Shown here one piece after another: positions 6,795 to 11,979 of a DNA stretch of 11,979 bases. This stretch comes from SBBV01 sp036555425 (lineage in GTDB: Bacteria; Pseudomonadota; Alphaproteobacteria; Bin65). How positions within the stretch are numbered: the stretch's first letter is position 1; every line of letters starts with the position of its first letter. The notes under the pieces were generated by a model. That model did not search any database. It had not been told where the DNA came from and worked only from the letters and a program-made list of their open reading frames with translations. The position numbers were made by a program, and so were the translations under genes. Location of the stretch: positions 1 to 11,979 of the forward strand of contig DATBLL010000136.1 of the NCBI GenBank assembly GCA_036555425.1. Direction: 5' to 3'.

Positions 6795-6823
6795 CTTATA
6801 GGGTAGGCCGGATAGCGGCGCAA
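6795..6823 (-). promoter_or_regulatory. Candidate sigma-70 promoter for hflK-hflC-DUF2065(-degP)
   Basis: In the minus-strand sense, TTGCGC (6818-6823) and TATAAG (6795-6800) are exactly 17 bases apart. The -10 box matches consensus at 5 of 6 positions; the -35 keeps only TTG. The boxes lie about 70 bases upstream of the hflK ATG in the 184-bp gap to mrp. A 7-bp inverted repeat, CGCCGCT (6790-6796) and AGCGGCG (6814-6820), overlaps both boxes and could be an operator or chance. No convincing promoter was found for mrp in the same gap. Confidence 0.4.
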
Positions 6824-6911
6824 TGAAGGCGGCGTACTGGATTCGTCGACAAAACTCGCCTAAGTGATAACCGATTCAGGATATTTGGCCTGCGGGCGCG
6901 GAAATTCAATC

Positions 6912-8012
6912 ATGGCGACGGTAACCGAAGACGCGGTGCTTGCCGCATTGCGAAAAGTGGTCGATCCGGCGCGCCAGCACGACATCATCGCCCTCGGCAT
7001 GGTGAGCGGCCTGGTGATCAAGGGCGGCAACGTCGGCTTCGCGATCGAGGTCGATCCCGCCCGCGGCAAGGCGCTCGAGCCGCTGCGCCAGGAGGCCGAG
7101 CGCGCGGTGCAGGCGCTGCCCGGCGTCACCTCCGCCACGGTGGTGCTGACCGCGCATCGCGGAGGCCCCTCCCCGCAACAGCGCGCGCCCCAACAGGCCC
7201 CGGCCAAGACGCCGGCACCGGGCATCCGGTCGATCATCGCGGTGGCCTCGGGCAAGGGCGGCGTCGGAAAGTCGACGACGGCGGCCAACCTCGCGCTGGC
7301 GCTCGCGGCCGAGGGTGCTGTGGTGGGCCTGCTCGACGCCGACGTCTACGGACCCTCGATGCCGCGCATGATGGGCGTGCGCGGCAGGCCCTCGACGGCG
7401 GACGGCAAGACGCTCGAGCCGATGCGCAACTACGGCATCGCGATCATGTCGATGGGCTTCCTCGTCGACGAGGAGACGCCGATGATCTGGCGCGGGCCCA
7501 TGGTGATGAGCGCCATCCAGCAGATGCTGCGCGACGTGAACTGGGGCGAGCTCGACATCCTCGTCGTCGACATGCCGCCCGGCACCGGCGACGCGCAGTT
7601 GACGCTGGCGCAACAGGTGCCGCTCGCCGGCGCCGTCATCGTCTCGACGCCGCAGGACATCGCCCTCCTCGATGCGCGGAAAGGCCTCAACATGTTCCGC
7701 AAGGTCGACGTGCCCGTGCTCGGCATCATCGAGAACATGAGCTATTTCGCCTGCCCGCATTGCGGGCAGCGGAGCGAGATCTTCGCCCATGGCGGCGCGC
7801 GCAAGGAAGCCGAGCGCTTGGGCGTCGAGTTCCTCGGCGAGATCCCGCTCGACATCGCGATCCGCGAGACCTCCGACAGCGGCCAGCCCATCGTCGTCTC
7901 GCAGCCCCAAAGCCCGCACGCCAAATCCTACCGTGCCATCGCCAAGCGCCTCCTCGAAAAGCTCGCCCCCGCCGGCGCAAGGAGAGCACCGCCGAAGATC
8001 GTAATTCAGTAG
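6912..8012 (+). CDS. apbC: Iron-sulfur cluster carrier ATPase, Mrp/ApbC family
   Basis: Cytosolic P-loop ATPase that binds and transfers Fe-S clusters to apo-proteins. The 366-residue product has an N-terminal MIP18/DUF59-type domain (about 5-80, with ALRKVVDPARQHDIIALGMV), a Pro/Gln/Ala linker (about 85-104), then the Mrp domain. Seen: deviant Walker A GKGGVGKS at 114-121, LLDADVYGPSMPRMMG at 140-155, MIWRGPM at 191-197, DMPPGTGDAQLT at 220-231, and the cluster-binding CPHC at 281-284 (Cys281, Cys284). The ATG at 6912 was chosen because the family starts just before the DUF59 helix; an upstream GTG at 6864 would add 16 residues without family support. It diverges from hflK. The TAG stop is part of a REP head and overlaps the end of the convergent transposase gene by 7 bp. 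Confidence 0.96.
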   Translation: MATVTEDAVLAALRKVVDPARQHDIIALGMVSGLVIKGGNVGFAIEVDPARGKALEPLRQEAERAVQALPGVTSATVVLTAHRGGPSPQQRAPQQAPAKTPAPGIRSIIAVASGKGGVGKSTTAANLALALAAEGAVVGLLDADVYGPSMPRMMGVRGRPSTADGKTLEPMRNYGIAIMSMGFLVDEETPMIWRGPMVMSAIQQMLRDVNWGELDILVVDMPPGTGDAQLTLAQQVPLAGAVIVSTPQDIALLDARKGLNMFRKVDVPVLGIIENMSYFACPHCGQRSEIFAHGGARKEAERLGVEFLGEIPLDIAIRETSDSGQPIVVSQPQSPHAKSYRAIAKRLLEKLAPAGARRAPPKIVIQ

Positions 8013-8557
8013 GGGCGGGTCCCCGACCCGCCCTGTCCCCACCCAACGATCGCCCGCTCAGGATTCTCGGGGTCGTTCGCCCATGCGATCGGATTGTTGT
8101 CGATGTACTCGCAGATGCGCTCCAAGTCCGTTTCGCTGCGCACAATGTGCTCGCAGAAGCCGCGCTGCCAGAATGGCTTTCCCGGCGCTGCAGACCTTCC
8201 GATCGCGCGCGCACTCATCGACTTGAAGCCGCGGATGACCTCCGAGAGCGAGCGAGGCCGCCGGTCCGGATAGGCGTCGTCGCGGCGAACCTCCGTCAAT
8301 ACGAGCATTCCGTGCACGTGATTGGGCATCACGATGAAGTTGTCGATATCGTCGTTGCGATAGAAGCCCGGGAGATCACACCAAGTTCGCTCGACGATTC
8401 TTCCTGCGGGCGAGAGATCGACTTCTGTTTCCCGGACGCGTCCAAGCGCAAGGCGGCGCATCGCCGTGCATAGCGTCGCGAAGTAACAATTCGGCGCGGA
8501 ATAGTCGAAACCACGCAGGCGGGTCGATTTGCGGCGGGCAGGAGGCGTTGCATCCAT
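8006..8557 (-). CDS. REP-associated tyrosine transposase (RAYT, IS200-like Y1 family)
   Basis: A single-domain HUH/Y1 nuclease related to IS200 transposases; the family is linked to spread of REP palindromes by single-strand cutting and joining. The product is 183 residues from the ATG at 8557, a typical length. Seen: RRKSTRLRGFDYSAPNCYFA (8-27), the usual N-terminal block; MPNHVHGMLVL at 77-87 with the metal-binding His80-x-His82; FWQRGFCEHIVRSETDLERI at 129-148; and EYIDNNP at 150-156, whose Tyr151 aligns with the catalytic tyrosine of the E. coli RAYT. The active site looks intact. An in-frame extension to 8623 only translates the flanking palindrome and is not believed. The last eight residues (GGSGTRPY) are encoded by the palindrome at the mrp stop. 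G+C is lower than the neighbours (two 60-base lines counted at 57-58%), consistent with transfer. Confidence 0.9.
   Translation of the reverse strand: MDATPPARRKSTRLRGFDYSAPNCYFATLCTAMRRLALGRVRETEVDLSPAGRIVERTWCDLPGFYRNDDIDNFIVMPNHVHGMLVLTEVRRDDAYPDRRPRSLSEVIRGFKSMSARAIGRSAAPGKPFWQRGFCEHIVRSETDLERICEYIDNNPIAWANDPENPERAIVGWGQGGSGTRPY
8009..8034 (+). repeat. REP-like palindrome 5, at the mrp stop and the transposase 3' end
   Basis: A GTAG head (8009-8012) whose TAG is the mrp stop leads into GGGCGGGTC (8013-8021), loop CCC, and GACCCGCCC (8025-8033), a perfect 9-bp stem. It reads in the mrp direction. On the other strand it encodes the end of the transposase. Seventeen bases (8017-8033) recur exactly, inverted, at 8600-8616 on the far side of the transposase. 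Confidence 0.8.
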
Positions 8558-8597
8558 CTTAGTGCGACCTGCGCGGGGTCGGTCCTGCGGGGCCGAA

Positions 8598-8624
8598 GCG
8601 GGCGGGTCGGGGACCCCCCGCATC
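8598..8624 (-). repeat. REP-like palindrome 6, inverted partner beyond the transposase start
   Basis: In the minus-strand sense it begins GATG (where the other copies have GTAG), then GCGGG-GGGTC, loop CCC, GACCC-(G)-CCCGC with one bulged base. It shares 17 exact bases with palindrome 5 in opposite orientation. The two copies face each other across the transposase gene with their heads outward. The degenerate head suggests an older or decayed copy. Confidence 0.68.
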
Positions 8625-8673
8625 GCCGATGTGCCAAAACTTACGACAATTCGCTGATTTGGCGACGTGGAAT

Positions 8674-8730
8674 GTTGGGCCCAACGCTTCTCTCCCGCCT
8701 TGACCCCGCCCCGCCTCCCCGCCCACTATT
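8674..8730 (+). promoter_or_regulatory. Candidate operator and promoter for the dctPQM operon
   Basis: A perfect 12-bp palindrome GTTGGGCCCAAC (8674-8685) lies 14 bases before TTGACC (8700-8705), a 5-of-6 match to a -35 box. A poor -10-like ACTATT (8725-8730) follows after 19 bases. The spacing is long, so the promoter is tentative. The palindrome's position just upstream of it fits a site for a transcription factor. A weaker repeat GCCAAA/TTTGGC flanks 8633-8663. Confidence 0.28.
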
Positions 8731-8793
8731 GCGGGCAAGGTGCAGGCCTGCGCGCATCCGCGCGCGGGGAGTGACACCGGGAGGAGTCACGTC

Positions 8794-9765
8794 ATGCTGA
8801 GAATTCTCGCGACCGCGGCGGCGGTCGTAGCGCTCTCTGCCGGCTTCGCCGGTGCTGAGACCAAGTGGGATATGCCGACCGCCTATCCCGCCACCAACTT
8901 CCACACCGAGAACGCCGATCAGTTCGCCAAGGACGTCGAGAAGGCGACCGGCGGCAAGCTCAAGATCCAGATCCATGCCGGGGCGTCGCTGTTCAAGGCG
9001 CCCGAGATCAAGCGCGCCGTGCAGGGCAACCAGGCGCAGATCGGCGAGATCCTGCTGGTCAATTTCGAGAACGAGAACGCACTCTACGGCGCCGATGGGG
9101 TGCCGTTCCTCGCCACCAGCTACGCCGACGCGATGAAGCTCTGGAAGGCGCAAAAGCCCGCGATCCAGGCTTTGCTCGAGAAGCAGGGCATGGCGGTGCT
9201 CTACACGGTGCCGTGGCCGCCCCAGGGCATCTACACGAAGAAGCCGATCAACAGCGCGGCCGACATGAAGGGCTTGAAATTCCGCTCCTACAGCCCCGCC
9301 ACGGCCCGCCTCGCCGAACTCGTCGGCGCGCAGCCGGTGACGATTCAGGCCGCGGAGCTGACCCAGGCGCTCGCGACCGGCGTCGTCGAATCCTACATCT
9401 CCTCGGGCTCGACGGGATACGATTCCAAGACCTACGAGCATCTCAAATACTGGTACGACACCCAGGCCTGGCTGCCGAAGAACGCGGTGATCGTGAATAA
9501 GAAGGCGTATGACGCGCTCGGCAAGGCCGAGCAGGCGGCGGTGGCCAAGGCCGCGGCCGACGCCGAGACGCGCGGCTGGAAGCTCTCGCAAGAGAAGAAC
9601 GGCTGGTACGTCGACCAGTTGAAGGCCAAGGGCATGAGCATCGAGAAACCCTCGGCGCAGCTCACCGCCGACTTGAAGAAGGTGGGCGAGACGCTGCTCG
9701 GCGACTGGCTCAAGAAGGCCGGCGCGGACGGCCAAAAGCTCGTCGACGCCTACAAGAAGATGTAA
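8794..9765 (+). CDS. dctP: TRAP transporter substrate-binding protein, DctP family
   Basis: Periplasmic receptor that captures an organic acid and delivers it to the DctQ-DctM membrane complex. The product is 323 residues, normal for the family. Residues 1-21 form a Sec signal peptide (MLRILATAAAVVALSAGFAGA, cleavage probably before Glu22). The mature part shows ADQFAKDVEKATGGKLKIQI at 41-60, VNFENENALYGADGVPF at 89-105, and MKGLKFRSYSPATARLAELV at 158-177, with Arg164 at the position of the conserved carboxylate-binding arginine. GVVESYISSG at 196-205 follows. The ATG at 8794 has a strong GGGAGGAG seven bases upstream and directly precedes the signal peptide. The stop shares one base with the dctQ start (TAATG). 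The substrate cannot be read from sequence; a carboxylate is likely because of the Arg. Confidence 0.93.
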   Translation: MLRILATAAAVVALSAGFAGAETKWDMPTAYPATNFHTENADQFAKDVEKATGGKLKIQIHAGASLFKAPEIKRAVQGNQAQIGEILLVNFENENALYGADGVPFLATSYADAMKLWKAQKPAIQALLEKQGMAVLYTVPWPPQGIYTKKPINSAADMKGLKFRSYSPATARLAELVGAQPVTIQAAELTQALATGVVESYISSGSTGYDSKTYEHLKYWYDTQAWLPKNAVIVNKKAYDALGKAEQAAVAKAAADAETRGWKLSQEKNGWYVDQLKAKGMSIEKPSAQLTADLKKVGETLLGDWLKKAGADGQKLVDAYKKM

Positions 9766-10277
9766 TGCGCCGCGCTCTCGACGCGCTCTACGACGCCGCC
9801 GCGTATGTGGCGGCGTTTTTCTTGATCATGACGCTGGTCTGGGTGCTCGTCGGCATCGGCGGCCGGTTCTTCAATTTTTACGTCCGCGGCACAGACGCCT
9901 ATGCCGGCTACGCTATGGCCGGCTGCGCTTTCCTGGCGCTGGCGCACACCCTGAAGCGCGGCGAGCACATCCGCGTCGAGCTCGTGCTGCAGAAGGCGGG
10001 GCCGCGGCTCCGCCGCGCGCTGCAGCTCTGGTCCTACGGCGCCGCCACGCTGCTGGCGGCGCTCTTCGCCTTCTACAGCGTGCGGCTTGCCTGGCAGTCC
10101 TACACGTTCAACGACGTCTCGACCGCCAACGACGCGACGCCGCTCTGGATCCCGCAGATCGGGATGGCCATCGGCACGATCGTGCTCTTCGTCGCCTTCG
10201 CCGACGAACTCGTGCTGGAATGGCGCGGCGAGCGCCGGCCGCCCGGGGGCGGCGAAGAAGCGACGCACCACGAATAG
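9765..10277 (+). CDS. dctQ: TRAP transporter small membrane subunit, DctQ family
   Basis: Four-helix inner-membrane protein that pairs with DctM in the secondary TRAP transporter. The 170-residue product has likely membrane segments at about 12-33, 46-62, 85-106 and 129-150. LKRGEHIRVELVL at 63-75, between the second and third, is the family's most recognisable block. The C-terminus (RRPPGGGEEATHHE) is polar and likely cytoplasmic. The ATG at 9765 uses the last base of the dctP stop. The gene ends 9 bp before dctM, so the three are almost certainly co-transcribed. Confidence 0.94.
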   Translation: MRRALDALYDAAAYVAAFFLIMTLVWVLVGIGGRFFNFYVRGTDAYAGYAMAGCAFLALAHTLKRGEHIRVELVLQKAGPRLRRALQLWSYGAATLLAALFAFYSVRLAWQSYTFNDVSTANDATPLWIPQIGMAIGTIVLFVAFADELVLEWRGERRPPGGGEEATHHE

Positions 10278-10286
10278 GCGGCGCCG

Positions 10287-11591
10287 ATGGATCTGCTCGT
10301 CGCCGCCCTCTTAATCGTCGCGCTCTTCGCGCTGCTCGGCACCGGCGTCTGGATCGGCCTTTCGCTGGCCGGCGTCGCGTGGATCGGGATGATCCTGTTC
10401 TCGACGCGGCCCGCCGGCGACGCGATGGCGGTGACGATCTGGGGCGCCTCGTCCTCCTGGACGCTCACGGCGCTGCCCCTCTTTGTCTGGATGGGCGAGA
10501 TCCTGTTCCGCACGCGGCTCTCGGAGGACATGTTCAAGGGGCTTTCGCCCTGGCTGCAATGGCTGCCCGGCCGGCTCCTCCACACCAACATCGTCGGCTG
10601 CGCGATCTTCGCCGCCGTCTCGGGCTCCTCCGCCGCCACCTGCGCCACGATCGGCAAGATGACGCTGCCTGAGCTCAAGAAGCGCGGCTATCCCGACGAC
10701 AAGGTGATCGGCACGCTCGCCGGCGCGGGCACGCTCGGCCTCCTCATCCCGCCCTCGATCATCATGATCGTCTACGGCGTCACCGCCGAGGTTTCGATCG
10801 CCAAGCTGTTCATCGCCGGGATCGTTCCCGGGATCATGCTCTCGCTGCTGTTCATGGGCTACGTCGTGTTCTGGGCCGTGTTCAATCCCGGCAAGATCCC
10901 GCCCGCCGAGCGCGGCCTGTCGTTCGTCGCCCGCGTCGTGGCGTCGCGCCACCTCATCCCGGTCGTCCTGCTGATCCTGTTCGTGCTCGGCTCGATCTAT
11001 CTCGGCTGGGCGACGGCGACCGAGGCGGCGGCGTTCGGCGTGGTCGGCGCGCTGGTGCTTTCGGCCATCCAGGGCTCGCTCACGCGCGAGACCTTCCGCA
11101 CCAGCCTCATGGGCGCCACGCGCCTCTACTGCATGATCGCGCTGATCCTCGCCGGGGCCCAGTTCCTCACCATCTCGATGGGCTATATTGGGCTGCCGCG
11201 GGCACTCGCCGATTGGATCGCCGGGCTCGGCCTCTCGCAATTCGCGCTGATCGGGGCGCTCACCATTTTCTACATCATCCTCGGCTGCTTCTTGGACGGC
11301 ATCTCGATGGTGGTGCTGACCATGGCCATCATCCTACCGACGGTGCAGAAGGCCGGAATCGATCTCCTCTGGTTCGGCATCTTCGTCGTCCTCGTCGTCG
11401 AGATGGCGCAGATCACGCCGCCCGTCGGCTTCAATCTCTTCGTGCTGCAGGGCATGACCGGGCGGCAGATCACCTATATCGGCCGCACCGCTTTTCCGAT
11501 GTTCCTGCTCATGGTGGTGGCGGTGCTGCTTATCTACTTCGTGCCCTGGCTGGTGACGTTCCTGCCGGACCGCATGATCGGGCCGGGCTGA
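10287..11591 (+). CDS. dctM: TRAP transporter large membrane subunit, DctM family
   Basis: Main permease subunit, which moves the substrate into the cell driven by a sodium or proton gradient. The 434-residue product is full length for the family, with about a dozen hydrophobic segments. Seen: ALPLFVWMGEIL at 62-73, AAVSGSSAATCATIG at 109-123, GTLGLLIPPSIIMIVYG at 148-164, LGCFLDGISMVVLT at 332-345, and QITPPVGFNLFVLQG at 375-389. These hairpin and motif regions are characteristic of DctM. It follows dctQ by 9 bp and ends with TGA. After the stop a GCGCGC/GCGCGC hairpin (11594-11610) has no T run. Confidence 0.96.
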   Translation: MDLLVAALLIVALFALLGTGVWIGLSLAGVAWIGMILFSTRPAGDAMAVTIWGASSSWTLTALPLFVWMGEILFRTRLSEDMFKGLSPWLQWLPGRLLHTNIVGCAIFAAVSGSSAATCATIGKMTLPELKKRGYPDDKVIGTLAGAGTLGLLIPPSIIMIVYGVTAEVSIAKLFIAGIVPGIMLSLLFMGYVVFWAVFNPGKIPPAERGLSFVARVVASRHLIPVVLLILFVLGSIYLGWATATEAAAFGVVGALVLSAIQGSLTRETFRTSLMGATRLYCMIALILAGAQFLTISMGYIGLPRALADWIAGLGLSQFALIGALTIFYIILGCFLDGISMVVLTMAIILPTVQKAGIDLLWFGIFVVLVVEMAQITPPVGFNLFVLQGMTGRQITYIGRTAFPMFLLMVVAVLLIYFVPWLVTFLPDRMIGPG

Positions 11592-11593
11592 CC

Positions 11594-11610
11594 GCGCGCC
11601 GGCCGCGCGC
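11594..11610 (+). terminator. Possible weak hairpin terminator after dctM
   Basis: GCGCGC (11594-11599) and GCGCGC (11605-11610) form a 6-bp stem around a five-base loop, two bases after the dctM stop. It is followed by AAAGCTTCCTT rather than a T run, so intrinsic termination is doubtful. maiA, 79 bp downstream, may be read through from the TRAP operon or from its own weak promoter (TTGACT at 11620-11625 without a clear -10). Confidence 0.25.
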
Positions 11611-11670
11611 AAAGCTTCCTTGACTGGCCTGCGAGCGCCCCGCATCGTCCGCCGAAAACGGGAGGAGACG

Positions 11671-11979
11671 ATGCTCTACTACGGCTATTTCCGGTCCTCG
11701 GCCTCGTTCCGCCTCCGGATCGCGCTGAACTTGAAGGGACTCGCGCCGGAATTCCGCTCGATCCACCTCCGCAAGGGCAACCAGTTCCAAGCCGAATACA
11801 CGCGGCTCAACACGCAGGAGCAGGTGCCGACGCTCGTCACCGACCAGGGCGACGTGCTGGTGCAGTCGCCGGCGATCCTCGAATGGCTCGAGGAGACGCA
11901 TCCCAATCCGCCGCTGCTGCCCAAGGACCCGGTCGAGCGCGCGCGCGTCCGGGCGCTGGCGATGGCCGTCGGCTGCGAC
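11671..11979 (+). CDS. maiA: Maleylacetoacetate isomerase-like zeta-class glutathione transferase, N-terminal part (partial, cut by right edge)
   Basis: The first 103 codons are present. Family members isomerise maleylacetoacetate to fumarylacetoacetate in tyrosine/homogentisate breakdown; close relatives isomerise maleylpyruvate in the gentisate route. Seen: LYYGYFRSSASFRLRIALNL at 2-21 with the zeta-class Ser-rich glutathione-activating segment (RSSAS), EYTRLNTQEQVPTLV at 42-56 with the cis-Pro loop (VPTL), QSPAILEWLEE at 65-75 (glutathione gamma-glutamyl contact Gln-Ser), and LLPKDPVERARVRALAM, where the helical C-terminal domain begins. The ATG at 11671 has GGAGGAG at 11661-11667. It lies 79 bp after dctM on the same strand. 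Whether it acts on maleylacetoacetate or maleylpyruvate cannot be decided from this fragment. Confidence 0.9.
   Translation, partial: MLYYGYFRSSASFRLRIALNLKGLAPEFRSIHLRKGNQFQAEYTRLNTQEQVPTLVTDQGDVLVQSPAILEWLEETHPNPPLLPKDPVERARVRALAMAVGCD

Larger units (their letters stand above)
8009..8624. mobile_element. Putative RAYT unit: transposase gene bracketed by inverted REP-like palindromes
   Basis: The unit of about 616 bp has related inverted palindromes at both ends with heads outward and a single transposase gene between. No target duplication was seen, as expected for IS200-type enzymes. Whether the whole unit moves is not known: RAYT genes are usually single-copy and inherited vertically, with only the REPs spreading. 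The limits given are those of the palindromes and are approximate. Confidence 0.55.

Noticed and set aside
8558..8623. 22-residue N-terminal extension of the transposase
   Set aside because: It is only a translation of palindrome 6 and its flank (MRGVPDPPAS...). Family members begin shortly before the RRKSTRLRGFDYS block, which the ATG at 8557 satisfies.
8641..9735. Minus-strand open frame of 364 codons opposite dctP
   Set aside because: It mirrors a dctP gene that has a signal peptide, strong ribosome site and operon context.
10311..11240. Minus-strand open frame of 309 codons opposite dctM
   Set aside because: Charged low-complexity translation typical of the complement of a hydrophobic membrane protein.
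1..11979. CRISPR array, tRNA, rRNA, prophage or toxin-antitoxin genes
   Set aside because: No regularly spaced direct repeats, cloverleaf sequences, rRNA signatures or phage and toxin families were seen on either strand.

Overview
The window reads as a dense, high-GC stretch of an alphaproteobacterial chromosome. One hand-counted line inside dctM is about 72% G+C. The evidence for alphaproteobacteria is gene content and order: ilvB, miaA and serB beside degP, DUF2065, hflC and hflK, with mrp/apbC next to them. The genus cannot be named from this sequence.

Layout. Bases 1-414 (minus) hold the 5' end of ilvB, which runs off the left edge. miaA (minus) lies upstream of it and serB (plus) diverges from miaA across 46 bp. 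serB converges on degP across a 141-bp gap that carries two identical inverted palindromes. A minus-strand cluster hflK-hflC-DUF2065-degP (2628-6727) encodes membrane-protein quality control: the FtsH partners HflK and HflC, a small membrane protein, and a periplasmic Do-type protease. Divergent from hflK is mrp (plus), an Fe-S carrier ATPase. Its stop codon overlaps that of a convergent REP-associated tyrosine transposase gene (RAYT, minus, 8006-8557). After the transposase comes a complete TRAP transporter operon dctP-dctQ-dctM (plus). A maiA-like zeta-class glutathione transferase gene follows and runs off the right edge.

The most unusual structure is a set of short palindromes, most headed by GTAG, placed directly at gene 3' ends. 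They follow serB, degP, DUF2065, hflC and mrp, and each reads in the direction of the gene it follows. In serB, hflC and mrp the TAG of the GTAG head is itself the stop codon. The copy at the mrp stop and a related inverted copy beyond the other end of the transposase gene bracket that gene, and the first encodes the last eight residues of the transposase. GTAG-headed palindromes are the recognised form of REP elements mobilised by RAYT enzymes. The simplest reading is that this window holds a RAYT and several REPs it, or relatives of it, distributed. The REPs probably now also act as terminators or mRNA 3' stabilisers.

No rRNA, tRNA, CRISPR array or prophage was seen. No gene-free stretch exceeds about 240 bases. 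Candidate promoters and hairpins are listed with low confidence where the sequence allows.
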